From: Cliona cf. orientalis
Lineage: Eukaryota > Porifera > Demospongiae > Clionaida > Clionaidae
Direction of reading: 5' to 3'
DNA length: 64,000 nt
Assembly (NCBI GenBank): GCA_963930775.1
Contig: OZ005701.1
Location: 5,153,669 to 5,217,668 of the forward strand
The notes under the pieces are model-generated. The model had not been told where the DNA came from and did not search any database. It saw only the letters and a program-made list of their open reading frames with translations. The position numbers were made by a program, and so were the translations under genes. Shown here one piece after another: positions 14,301 to 25,000 of this stretch (within the stretch, counting starts at the first letter, position 1; each line of letters opens with the position of its first letter).

Positions 14301-16086
14301 CATAGAGTATCACTGGGTACATAATTTCGCATGACCAATGCACCATCATAAAATTCACGCACAGCTGTACCGTTTATATGGGGCTTGCTCCGGCTAGCCC
14401 CAATGTGGAGTCCCAATATCAATACACTCTTGCTATTGTGCAAGGCATTTTCATTACATCCAATCAACAAAAAAAAACAATTTGGCCAACCGATGAGGTA
14501 ATTATGATGAAATTATGACAAAAATGCAACTGGCTCAAGCCGCACGCCCCCATATGATAAGCATGCACAGTTTGTCGATATGTCTGTGGTCGATAATGGC
14601 GGCGTACAGTAGCGCGGTGCAATACTTTTCATGAGGGACGAGGGATGTAGTCTAAGATGTTTCATTACATCCCCAGTAGCAATTTACTTTATTAGGTAAT
14701 GATGATGTAATCTACGAGATAATTGCCTGAAATTTTTGGGGCCTCCGTGGAGCCTTTCTGAGACTAGAAAATCAGTATAATATAATAATATTGTATGTGC
14801 CATGCCACGAACAGCCTGATGTTTGGAAGTTGTATGGTGCTGTCGAGTTCGTCTCTTATGATTGAAACTTGACCTTGTCAAGGTCAAGAGTCGGTCTCAT
14901 GCAGACTCCATCTCTGTGAGGTGCCAGCATCAATGTGGCTTGGATTGTGTATGCACTATATTGACGACCTTTTATCATTAGATCTCATAATAATCTGTAC
15001 ATCTATAACAATGGGAGGAGCAGCAGGGAGAGAAAGGAGAGGGAGGGGAGGGAGAGCTTGAGAGAGAGTGTGAGAGAGAGGGAGGGGTGAGAAGGGAGAG
15101 GGGAGGGGGAGAGAGAGGAAGAGAGATAGGGAGAGCTTGAGAGAGAGAGAGAGAAAGGGAGAGAGCAGGGGTTGAATATATAGGTCAACCCAGCACGAAA
15201 GGTAAAGAAAGAGTCACTATAGGGCAAACATGTAGCAATAGTGATCATCAACTAGCCAACATGATAACAACAACCATAGCAGCAACAAATGGAAGACAAA
15301 CACTGATCAGTTGTTTATGCAAACAAGATATGGTGTACATGTATGTATGCACTTCGTCATGCAAACTGATCTTGAAACAGAAGATCAAGATTAATATCTT
15401 GCTGGAAACCAAAAAATGTGCATACATGTATCTGCATGGTATAGTATTGTTTGAGCATCAGTTTTTAAGATTACGAAAGCTACATGTACATGTAGCTCAT
15501 CTTCAAAGAGAGGTATAAGTTTTTGATTCTATGAGCCCATATATATGTAGTACACAGGAGTACTGAGGCTGAAGAATTCCCTTCATGCTGTAAACCAGTT
15601 ATTATATCTATTAGCTACCTTCAATCCCTTAATTCATGCAGCAATGGAGTGACGGTCAAAACTCATTAGAGAGAGAGAGAGACTTACAACTATTCTCATG
15701 GAAAGGAGAGTTCATCCACTTATGCTACATGCAATTATAATATATGTACATGAAATGGTGTACACATCTGTCATAATAACAATGAAAATTGGTACTGCAT
15801 GTTATGAACATGATTTTACTCCCTGGCTTGATAAGGGTAATTGAAACAGGCGTGGTGGAGGAAGGGTTGATTTAATCAGAAAAGGGTGGAGGGTTGACTT
15901 AATAAGAGTAAGTGGAGGGCTAAGGGAACCACCTGGCTAGGCTACCCCGGCCTGGCCTGACCTGGCCTCCTTACATGTACATGGATTGATACATGAGTTC
16001 ATTTTTCATGAAATGAATCCTCTCAAGTGTATATTTACTACTCACTCTCTCTCTCACACACACTCGCATACACACGCACACACACA

Positions 16087-16131
<45 letters not shown>

Positions 16132-17964
16132 ACACACGTACATGTGAACAACATAATCCACCCAGCCATCGCCAAACCACAGCAGGTTTCCCACATCATA
16201 AAGCTGCAGGTGTGTGTTCATAACGTTTCCAAACACTACCATAACTGATTGATGCATAAAAATTTAGGCATGCCACACCTACTGATTTAGCCTTCTGTAA
16301 AAGTTTTCTCCACAAAATTATCACTTTATAATGATCTGCGAATGTTCATTTTCTTCCTCGAAAGTTACCCACTACACAGTAATATACATTTTTGGAGCAA
16401 TCCCTTAATTTGTACACCATAATATTATAGTTAAGGACCAGTGAAACCAGGTAAAGTGCATATACATGTATATGTAGGTTTAAATTATTTATCGACATCC
16501 GGTCCATTAACTAAACCTACATGTACGTGTATGTGCTGATGACATTTTGAATGGGCTATGTAAACAGAAATGCTTACAATTACACACATTGACAGGTTTC
16601 GTACATGTATGTCCAAATGATATTCTTGTCAGTACATGCATGTACATGTACGTACCTTGAACTTAGTCTGATCCAGGTCATAGACCTTCTTCCACATGGG
16701 TTCGTCTGGGAGCAGCTTCATGGCCAGCTTGCAAAGGAGGACGCCATTTTGAAGATATTCCTCCAGCTCTAGTGCTGACGGTAGCTCCTCATCAAGCACA
16801 CTTTCCATCCATCTAAAACAGAAAATCCATTATTAAAAGACAATGAAATTTGATACCTACATGTACATAATAATATTAAACATACATACTATTTTTGGGA
16901 GAAACTTACTATTTGTCACGTTACGTACATGCACCAACTGCATTATCACTGATTTTTACCACCTAGATAATAGTTATATCTAGCCAAATGTTTAGTATTT
17001 ACACATTATTATAATAATATGTGTTTGCCTATAATTTTATTGAGCTGTTTACAAACTATCAACTCTAATTCCTATCTTCTTGGAGCATATACAAACTCAC
17101 AAACCCAGGCCAGCTCCCAAGAGATCAACAAGATAAGAGCACTCAATTAACTAGAATACACCGTGAAGGTGTCATACATGTACATGTACATGACATTGTA
17201 CATACGAACATGCATGTATACATTAAGTGTGTTAATGTTATCTACACTAAATTGTTAATTTTCAACCATAAACCTGAAATGTGAACATCTTCCTCGTGAT
17301 CAGAAAGCTACCTCTGTTCCCAGCTATACAGAAGCTGCACGCATGCCCCTAGCATTAGGGACACCTGCTACAATCAGGGCAGGCAGGCAGGCACTTTAAA
17401 TTGCCGAGGGTATCACACGATAAAGGGATTCCACCAGTACTGTACATGTACATAACATAGAGCAGTCACTCCATCGATCAGTCCAGCCTGCCTGTTGTTT
17501 TGATGTCGGCACTGGCATGCTTCATGGGGCCACCTTCACTACCCAACATGGCTGCCTGAGGTGATTCAATCTGATGTAGTACAACATGGTAGAACAATGC
17601 CAGTGCACTACGTACCAACGGTATATTATGTACTTTGCCTGTATAATCCACCACCAAGCTTAAGAAAGAGGAAATTCACTGATACAATCAAAACAAGTGT
17701 TTTCTACAACAGTTTGCTATCCTGTTGACTGAGCCAAACAAAACAACGTAACATCATGTCCTTGTAGCTACACTACCAATACAAGGAACAAAGAATCACA
17801 GAAAGATTAGTTTCACATTCTCTTTTCCTTGATGATTGCAATTATTATGACATTGTGACAGGAATGATAATATTGATTAATGACAATACCAGGAAGCCAT
17901 TCAGATTCGATGCTTACATGTACAGCCGTGCAAACGCTGATACCTAATGAGTGTTTTGTACACT

Positions 17965-17999
<35 letters not shown>

Positions 18000-19410
18000 A
18001 TGGAGAAGGTGTATCAATTGGCACTCCAGCAGTCTGCACCACTTAAGTGACTCTACTATGTATAAGATACAGCTGGTGTTTGCTCTAAGTATGTTTGCAA
18101 ATTATCATCCACAAATGACCTGCTGCTAGCTTTGCCAAACACCCCCAGTATCCCATCATTAATCTTAAAGATAATATTATTCTTAGGGGTTGACCCACAT
18201 GCACTCCCAATAGCATAGCTTACATTCCAGTTATACAAAAATGTGCACACTTAGCATAACAGGATAGTTAAATTAAACTGTGGTAAGACTATTAGGAAAA
18301 GGGAGCTGCCACTCTAATGCTGCTGGAGTTCCGAGGAAATGTCGTAAAAGTGGTTAGGCCTGGCTCTGAGTGACGCTAGCAGGCAACGCTTGCTTGACGT
18401 ACATTATACATGTAGCACTCAAAACACAAGCATGTACCACCTATGATCACCAAGCAGACAGTGTCACCGTCATAATAATATAATTCATGCAGAACAGAGC
18501 CTTACATGCAGTGGACATAGGGTCAGCTGAATATCCATATCACTACCAAATCCATTTCCAGGCCCTACTCTAGCTTTTCAATATTGTGTGCATACACGTA
18601 AAATCTGGGGAGCCCAACGACGAGGCCGTGTACCTACACTCAATAAATTGTTATACACATTTACTATTGTCCATGTACTTGTTGAAACTACACACACATG
18701 TATAACATCGTTTATGATTATGAGATTTGATTATTAATTGTAGCTACATGTATGTACACATGACATTGTAGCTATAAGGGAAGTGTTACAGTGAGATAGT
18801 ACTTCAGATCCTGACCATACACTAGCAGTCTGTCCTGACTTTAGCAATAATATTACGCTAGATCCAACTGGTATGAGCAGCAATCATAGTACACAGGTGG
18901 AACTCGAAACACGTACGCACACCATGCAATGTTTGATAGCCTTCAAAACATTATAACCGTCACTAGGACTGATGTATAAACTTATAAGAATACTTTCTGG
19001 CAAAATTGGTGAAGGTAGGCAATGAAAGAGCTGGCTGGCAACAGTATTGACTATTTAGAATCAAAATCAATATCAGATGTCCAAGTGACCACAGACCACG
19101 AGACCGCCCCTGTCCCCAAATGGACAGCGAACATAGACTAATTTGTTCTTGAACATGCACAGGCTCAAATTACCTCCGAGCGCCAGCACTGGTTACCCAA
19201 GCCTAGCCCAGCGTTATTCGAGATATTTCAACTTTAACAACGATATTCGTGAAGAAGTTGAACTCACTTTTTTGCCTCTTCGAGTCGGCATAGGTACTCG
19301 TAGGCGGCCTCGTCCTGGCTCTGCTGTTTGCCGGCGGCCTGCGCTGACATCTCCTGCTGCATCAACCAGTCCTTGCGATTGTCGTAGCTCTCTCTCTGAT
19401 CGGAAGCCAT
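142..19410 (-). CDS. CH domain - IQGAP-like repeat - tandem SH2 protein, about 18 exons
   Basis: Exons, in transcription order: 19410-19268, 16812-16656, 12372-12280, 11810-11734, 11024-10954, 10887-10790, 10459-10325, 9766-9589, 9123-8951, 8300-8245, 8162-8100, 8027-7928, 5980-5882, 4311-4255, 3449-3396, 2886-2831, 2710-2545, 318-142. All junctions are GT-AG and phase-compatible; the sum is 1953 nt, 650 aa plus stop. Residues about 38-165 match the IQGAP CH region (AYEYLCRLEEAK, GLDYRYTDN, DIYHRKNMP). Residues 318-375 resemble an IQGAP internal repeat (TLKALKNPDG). Two SH2 domains follow, about 376-480 (GAYIVRSS, Arg401) and 515-612 (GSFIIRHS, Arg544; TPGDFALTFR recalls RASA1). By family, CH binds actin and SH2 binds phosphotyrosine, so a cytoskeletal signalling adaptor is inferred. 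No IQ or RasGAP part is seen. The last exon could instead splice at 150 (GTGAGT) and continue beyond the window. Least certain exon: 4311-4255. Confidence 0.75.
404..851. mobile_element. TIR element, family A (about 450 bp)
   Basis: The left end reads ACCGTATGGCAGGTAATTTT and the right end is its approximate reverse complement (AAAGTTACCTACCATATG). The interior matches, in opposite orientation, the element at 37460-37909. No transposase is present, so it is non-autonomous. It lies in the intron between the last two exons of the CH/SH2 gene. Confidence 0.75.
2545..3449 (-). CDS. Exons 15-17: second SH2 domain
   Basis: Exon 3449-3396 supplies the N-terminal edge (GKPWDKS, with the SH2 Trp). 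Exon 2886-2831 (56 nt) gives helix A (VAKVNRTEAYRMLNENG), and exon 2710-2545 gives PGSFIIRHSDSTPGDFALTF, RHWKIAANQGKYYVHP and YESLDEIVD. The C-terminal edge HFREAVGQETGLVMNPL lies in the last exon, 318-142. The wording SDSTPGDFALTFRT is close to the C-terminal SH2 of p120 RasGAP (RASA1). The arginine of the pocket is intact. Donors and acceptors at every edge are canonical (GTCAGT, GTAAGC, GTAAGT). Confidence 0.88.
6853..6892. mobile_element. 40-bp foldback element with 9-bp target duplication
   Basis: TAACCTCGTCCCCAG and its near reverse complement CTGGGGACGAAGCTA form a hairpin. CCCTGCCAC flanks it exactly on both sides (6844-6852 and 6893-6901). It is the smallest of four related insertions in this window. 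Confidence 0.8.
7928..8300 (-). CDS. Exons 10-12: first SH2 domain
   Basis: Exon 8300-8245 (56 nt, phase 0 to 2) encodes helix A (FSGMDRDICDCLLEKM). Exon 8162-8100 encodes the phosphotyrosine-binding strand (PGAYIVRSS, FLVRES equivalent), and exon 8027-7928 encodes strand D (IKHWKLSTKGGKFFWG) and SIDGFVQ. The domain finishes in exon 5980-5882 (NFVDALSLVTKLHIYCG). The position of the usual first Trp is occupied by Val/Phe (PVFSGMDR), which resembles the Vav-type start WFAGNMER. The pocket arginine is present, so binding competence is plausible. The 56-nt helix-A exon has the same length and phase as that of the second SH2 domain, suggesting that the two domains arose by duplication. Confidence 0.8.
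8302..8344. repeat. GA microsatellite
   Basis: This run of AG dinucleotides, interrupted once by a C, lies directly upstream (in transcript sense) of the acceptor of exon 8300-8245. On the transcribed strand it reads as a CT-rich tract and may serve as the polypyrimidine tract. Confidence 0.85.
8514..8588. repeat. Perfect 29-bp inverted repeat with 17-base loop
   Basis: Bases 8514-8542 are the exact reverse complement of 8560-8588. The hairpin lies in the intron before the first SH2 domain. It could be a small foldback element or an intronic RNA hairpin; no target duplication is obvious. Confidence 0.85.
9589..10459 (-). CDS. Exons 7-8: acidic/serine linker with NPF motif
   Basis: Exons 10459-10325 (45 codons) and 9766-9589 (59 codons plus one base) encode about 105 residues inserted between the post-CH segment (MPAFGVVENLVEEE) and the IQGAP-like repeat, where vertebrate IQGAPs run without a break. 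The insert has stretches FDSFEEDTPHSPS and NGSDSESETNPFASI. Asn-Pro-Phe at about residues 278-280, in an acidic, serine-rich context, is the canonical ligand of EH domains of endocytic adaptors (family knowledge). The remainder looks disordered and basic toward its end (IRKGRSLTRANGSPLKSG). Confidence 0.7.
10954..19410 (-). CDS. Exons 1-5: IQGAP-type CH domain
   Basis: The start codon is at 19408-19410, followed by a polar N-terminus rich in Gln, Asp and Ala. Exon 1 (143 nt) ends two bases into a Lys codon, completed by exon 2 to read EEAKKWMESVL, as in IQGAP (EEAKRWMEA). Exon 2 carries the helix ELEEYLQNGVLLCKLA. Exon 3 carries GLDYRYTDNINFWLTALQK, and exon 4 VFYPVMTDIYHRKNMPKLIY. These are the diagnostic stretches of the IQGAP CH domain rather than of alpha-actinin or calponin CH domains. 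Exon 5 (KKKGKVTTAVDELYGTLKFA) corresponds to the IQGAP segment following CH. Confidence 0.9.
11089..11438. mobile_element. TIR element, CCGTATTTATTCGAA type
   Basis: The ends CCATATTTATTCGAATA and TTCGAATAAATACGG are inverted copies, flanked by TA on both sides. The interior is GC-richer, with repeated GGGCGGCT motifs. No coding capacity is seen; it is a non-autonomous element in an intron. Confidence 0.75.
15003..15165. repeat. GA-rich low-complexity tract
   Basis: The sequence is almost entirely A and G (GAGAGAG, GGGAGG). Its reverse complement produces a spurious Ser/Leu-rich open frame. Confidence 0.85.
16078..16138. repeat. CA microsatellite
   Basis: A nearly uninterrupted CA dinucleotide run lies in an intron of the CH/SH2 gene. 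Confidence 0.9.
16813..19267 (-). other. First intron of the CH/SH2 gene
   Basis: This intron runs from the N-terminal exon to the first large CH exon. It contains a 34-base G run (17965-17998) and scattered TACATG runs. I see no exon or RNA gene in it. Confidence 0.6.
17965..17998. repeat. Poly-G tract (34 bases)
   Basis: This homopolymer G run is inside the first intron. Similar G or C runs occur at about 1288, 7444, 20492, 23837, 35490, 36830 and 53995. The run length may be unreliable in the assembly. Confidence 0.85.
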
Positions 19411-19453
19411 AGCTCCTGTCTATAATTATGTATGGCCACACCGGGGAAAACAA

Positions 19454-22063
19454 GCCCTACACCAAGTGCCAACCCAACTTCGAGATTTTTCTTGGCCCTA
19501 GTGGGTGGGGCTATGTATGCTTCTCAGCCACTCCCACATATTAAATATTACTGATACCACACCGCAAATCATCGTAATAAGTACATAATCATACCCTCAA
19601 ATTATGGTAAAAGTGTACAGGTTAAAACCTGCAGTTTAGACATGGCATATACACTTTTCTGCATGTATGTGTGAGGGGGACTTAGTAGCTAGCTAGATGC
19701 TTCGGTTCAAGTTTTGTGCTTGGAATATGTTTCACCCAACTCATTGCACCACCCTGCTTCAAGTTCAAGAGAAATCTATGGAACTTCCTGGAAGAAGAGA
19801 TAGCTAAACAAATCATTCTTACTGGAGATTTGACTGCCTGCACATGCAGATTAACTTATCTGATTATGCAAAATAATTATTAATCATAAAAATTATCATG
19901 ATTCTGATCTGCATTAATTTTAAGCATTAGATTTTACCTATAGCTACTGCCAGACTACAAAGTTGATTCAGGAATAGGAAAAAATTAATGTGGTCAAGAA
20001 TACATTAAATTTGACCTATGTATTGTGAGTCAGCTCCGAATCACTAACGGATGTTCAGGTAGTAGTAAGTCAATACCTTCACCTGCTCCCACTGATTCTC
20101 CACTATCTACATCTGAATCTGAAGATGGAGTAGACCTGACTGCCTGCTCCAATATTAACTTTGAGTTGCAAGATGGTCAAGCTGGAGTACGTTTTGAAGA
20201 TTCAAGCAATACCTCGAGCTCTGGTTGGATACCTGTCGTTGGCCGCTGGCAGGCGGCAAGAAATGTCAGAAATAATATCATGATGAATTACCTCCCTGCA
20301 TCTTACTAGGTTCCCGCCTAACCATCCTTTACGACAGAGCCATGGCATAGCTACCTATAATAGTAGCCGTCACAGTGATAGCAGCTCAGAGGAGAAAGTT
20401 GATGAAAATCTTATGACTCCCCAGACTGCTGATGTTTACTTTGATGTAGTGGAAGGGACACAATGCAGGGTTACAGATTGATAGAAACGTATCTCCCCCC
20501 CCCCCCCCCCAACAAAATACTGGTTGCATGCTTCACATTACCCCTAGAGGTAGCATGTACATATTATATCTCGTCAGTAAACCTCAATAGACCAACTACA
20601 AACTGGAGAGATCTCTGCTTCATCTGACCACTACCTCTGTACTTTACCTTCCTGCTAAACTAACTGAACCTCTATTCTGGTGGTCTCTTAAATTTAAGTG
20701 AGTGAGTGGCGGAAGATGTTAAATGACATGACATTGCACAATTGCCACAACTCTGCATCTAGCGAGAACTATTATATATATGCCGGAAGAAAGCACCAGC
20801 CAGGAGTTCTTGTGACGATGCTTATACCTTGCATACATTAGCTATGTGATGTTCAAGTCATCCACGCAGTCCAATCACTTTGTTGTGAAGTATCTGGTTT
20901 GTCCATGTTTAAGTGTGAGTTGGTCAGTCTTCAGTCCCTCAGTGTCTGTTCATTTGCACTGTATATTATTATGTTTATCTCACTACTTTTGTGATTGCTT
21001 GCACATGCATTGATGGCATTTCTATGAGCTTGAGCAATTAACTAGCTACTGTTGGGCAGTATAAACACGTTCAGTGTAATTGGCAACCCATGCTAGGATA
21101 TTAACAGAAGTATAACTTCAAGCATTAGCTATACTAGCAGATAAACCTGAGGACTCATCTGAATCCGATATGGCTGAAACTGAGAGGACGAGCTGGAGTC
21201 AGCATTCAAATAATATATAAGCTCAACAGAGAGCATGCCTTCAAGCTGTTGAAACAGTGTTTATCTCATATCAGTTACCATAACATATTGCATCCCTACG
21301 CTTGCTTTTTGAGTAGGTGCAGGAATAAACTAACCAGGCAGCAATGTGATGATCAAAGCTGATTATCTCCTCACTCCCCATGAGCACAGAGGATAACATA
21401 AAATTAATTTTGCATAGATTTGAATTACCATAGTGTTCCAGGTCATGGGTGCTTACCCGGATATATTATTATAACGTTTGTATAGAAGCTGCTACATATA
21501 TAGGCCCTTTGAAATGAGATACATGGGCGCTTGCCCGGGATACTACGGTAAGCATAGCGCAACCGTGGTCACCATCAATAGACACAATGTCATGATAATC
21601 GAGAAAAGCAAGTGTAGAGAATGTATAATGGATGTGGCTATCCAAATCTTGTTTGTGTACTTCTTGATCCTGCCATCCCCTTCAATGTCATTGTTTTTTA
21701 TGCTCATTTTATAAAAATTAATGTAGACTGTGACGGACTTTATAATAACAAGAAAATCGCGTGAAATTTAAAAAGTATTGGTTTCATCAGGAACACATAA
21801 TTCTGGTTTCATCATAATTATCTAATAATCATCAGATTCTGGTACCCAGATTCAGCTGCAATCTAGAGATAAAGCTGAAGAATCCCCCCTTCAATTTTTT
21901 TTATAGTTAGTACCTAAACATCTGCCTTGTATCAAGTCTCATTCCCATACTCCATGTTGCACACACACATCAAGATCTGGGAGTGAAACTAGTACCGATC
22001 AGAAAAAGCAAGGAACAATGTAATACACACACAACCACACATCAAAAAGAAAATAAACTGGGA
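19454..22063. other. Intergenic region between CH/SH2 gene and AKIP1
   Basis: Apart from the doubtful Ser/Glu-rich frame at 20.0-20.5 kb, this stretch contains a C run near 20492 and a repeat at about 21430-21545. That repeat carries the motif GGGCGCTTGCCCGGGA, whose relatives lie near 44.9, 57.0 and 61.5 kb. The promoter of the CH/SH2 gene should be near 19.41-19.6 kb, but I see no TATA box. Confidence 0.5.
20025..20484 (+). other. Possible Ser/Glu-rich coding remnant
   Basis: An open frame of 94 codons (20025-20309) is rich in Ser, Pro and Thr (PSPAPTDSPLSTSESEDG). It is followed in another frame by 20312-20484, again acidic and serine-rich (SRHSDSSSEEKVDEN). A stretch near 21143-21190 has the same flavour (EDSSESDMAETERT). 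The composition looks coding, but I cannot link the pieces with convincing splice sites and do not recognise a family. It may be a decayed gene or an unresolved one. Confidence 0.3.
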
Positions 22064-25000
22064 CTAGACAGAGAGAGTTAAACTGATGCACTCGCCAGGT
22101 TCAATCTTAACGATGTGTGTTGTATTAGTTTGTTGTTGAGCAGATGGTTCCCTCCACTTTGCTGCTGTAATGGAGTAGGTGCCCGGGGCTGTGTTCACTT
22201 GAATACAAGGACCTCTTGATAACTGCAGTGAATAATAATAATACTATTACCGTATGGCGGGTAATTTTTGTGGGGTCTAATTTTCGTGGAAAGTCCGAAA
22301 AGGCCCTAAAAATTAATTTTCGTGGTTTTAAATTTCGTGATAGTAACCAGTCCAGAGGCGTGGCACTGCTGTGATGTATTAATCTATACACGCGCTCGCG
22401 ATCTTCTTTATTACTCTACAAGTATAAAAATAATTGAATAAAATTGAAGGATGAAGTAGGGATGGCAATGCCAAAAAGTACACAAACAAGATTTTTAGGG
22501 ATAAGAAATACAGTCGAGCCTCCGAACAAAGGACACTTTGGGAACAGGCCTCTTGTCCTTTGCTCGCTATCTCGGAGGTTCATGATTTTTCAACCCATTT
22601 TGATTGTATTATCCTTAACAATGCACTGAAATGCATGATAAGAGCAGTAGAGATGATATTAAATCAAGTGGTGGGTATGTTCTGCTTTCAGTATCAACAT
22701 AGCACAGGCTGAATTTTTTTTGTTTCTGAAGTACTGACTACTCCAAAATCGTTATCTGGATTCAAGGCTAATATTATTATCGCGCATGCAGCACAACATC
22801 GCAACCGCCTAGATTGTGGCAAAGTTGGGCGTGGCATCGTTAATTTAAGGGCGTGGTTTCCGGATGTCCGCTATTTAGAGGCAGTTTTGCATTGAAAAGT
22901 CACGTTGGGAGCTTGGATCTTGTCTGCTGTCCGGAATCGAGAAGCGTCCGCTTCTCGGAGGTTGCTAATGTACTATAACTATGCTAAATTCAATCGGTAA
23001 CATGGCACTTGTCCGTTGTGGAGAGGTTGTCCGCTTCTCGAAGGGTCCGTTATCAGAGGCTCGACTGTAATCACCACCACTATACATCCCTACGCTTGCT
23101 TTTCTACAGACCTACTGATGTCGACTTATTCAAGGCATGCTACTTGGAGTGTTCTTGACTTAGCTACATCATGTGGGAGAAATTTATGTTCTCCCTAGGT
23201 CTGTCAGTCATTTTTATTATTATTGATTATTTATGATCCCCATGCTACTCGAAAAAGCCACGAAAATTGCCCGCCATACGGTATTGTGATACGTATAATT
23301 CTGATAGACCAATAGGTAACCCAAACCCGCACCTACTCCCTTGGGGTCCATTAGTCTGGCTCTTCCTCCCTTGCTCCCCTCCCCCCTTTTCGGGCCAGGT
23401 AACTATGGGTACCTTCCATAATATTATTGTGAAAGTAACCAAACCAGCTATATACTGATACCGAAGTGCACCTGTACCAAACATGCCGAGTCCAGAGTTC
23501 TACCCACACAGGCCACCCCAAACTCAGCCTTTATTTATATTACTCAGAGGACCATAAAATTTACGCTGTGGCTAACGTACCGGTACCGGTACTGGAAATT
23601 TTGCGCTTCGAGTACCGGCAAATAGCCCGCCAAAAAACTTAGAAAATTTCTCAAGTGGGAGGAAAAAAAAATTCGAATAATCAAGCGGGATTCGAACCCA
23701 TGACTATCGCTTCACCAGCCCCAGCCCTAGCCCGCTCATCCACCCAGCTCGCCGCTGCCAGATGCCGTTTTTTGCCACTTTAATATTTTTTACCACTATA
23801 ACACTAACCCTTGGTCAACAACCATAACCTAAACCCAACCCCCGCCCCCCCCCCCCCCCCCCCGGCTCCTAGCCTCACTAGCCGTCTAGTATTCAGTAAT
23901 AGCATGTTATAATATAGCGTTGCCGATACTCCAAGCACTAAATCTTGGGTACCGGTACCGGTACGTTAGCCACAGCGTAAAATTTAATGCTAAAAATAAG
24001 GATAGCTGGGGAAAGCCAGATAGTATAGCCACCACTTATAATATCACCCCAGGAAGGAACCCGGACAGTATGATGGAACTAAAACTCGCTTAGATCACGA
24101 GCATGGTGTTGCACCTGTACAAATTCTAGGTAGTACACAAATGGCTACCTTTACACAATAATTATTCAGATTCTCAATAATTTTGATTACGTGTACTATA
24201 GTAGGGGTTCCCCACACACTAGCCAATTAGCCATTAGCTACTGTACTGACTGTATCCTTTACTTTGGCTACTAGTCCCTGGATTGAGTAGCCATTTTCGA
24301 ACTTATTTTCTTCACAAAATGCCTTAAAGGGCTAGCTTAGCACCAGCTGGTGAAATCTTTGAGAAATGGCTACAAGATGTTGGTAAGCTTCGGGAACCCC
24401 TGATGTAGAGAATGATGATGTATCAGTTGACTCACTGGGTTTGAGATGAGTGCTGGTTGTGGGCGTGGTGAGTGGTACTTGAGAGTGTGTGTTTCAGCTG
24501 GTGACGATGGAGAGTGAGGCTTGTGCGAGTTGTGGTAACGCTGAAGATGAAGAGAACACAAGAGAACAACATTATTAAGGATATAGTAAAGAGTAGGTGG
24601 CACAAATGGGATTTACCACACCTGAGGTTCGAACCTCCCTAGAATCAGAGGAGGTTGGTCACAGATTCTAATTAGAATACGTTTGCCATAGGCTGCAATG
24701 TACGCCTACGCAACCCAGGTCAACCCGCTGAGTCAGCAAAAACAATTCATTATAATATATGATGCGCGATAATAAAATGCACATTCCGCGAAAATCGTGA
24801 CCAACCTCCTCTGCCCTAGAATATCTAAAGACTAGTGTACATAGGGGATTTACTAATGTAACTGGAATGTGTCTGATTTTCAAAAGCTGTATCGCGGGAA
24901 TATTTTCACAGGAAGAAAATTTTCACCCAAGGTATACCGTATAGCGCCTTAATTTCGCGGAACTTAAATTTCGTGGATAGCTCTCTACAAAGTTTTCATT

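Larger units (their letters stand above)
12373..16655 (-). other. Intron with simple repeats, no exon seen
   Basis: This 4.3-kb stretch separates two CH-domain exons. It holds a GA-rich block (about 15003-15165), a CA repeat (about 16078-16138) and numerous TACATG runs. About 14210-14400 is a repeat whose inverted relative lies at 37910-38120; both share a stretch like TAAATTTGCGATGCGCTAAAT. No open frame here shows coding character. Confidence 0.6.

Noticed and set aside
15003-15251. Ser/Leu-rich 82-codon frame
   Set aside because: It is the translation of a GA/CT low-complexity tract.
22125-22391. 88-codon minus-strand frame
   Set aside because: It mixes AKIP1 exon 5 in the wrong frame with repeat sequence across the splice acceptor at 22222.
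23681-23760. Functional tRNA gene
   Set aside because: Only the B box is perfect; the stems do not form a convincing cloverleaf and the segment sits inside a repeat element.
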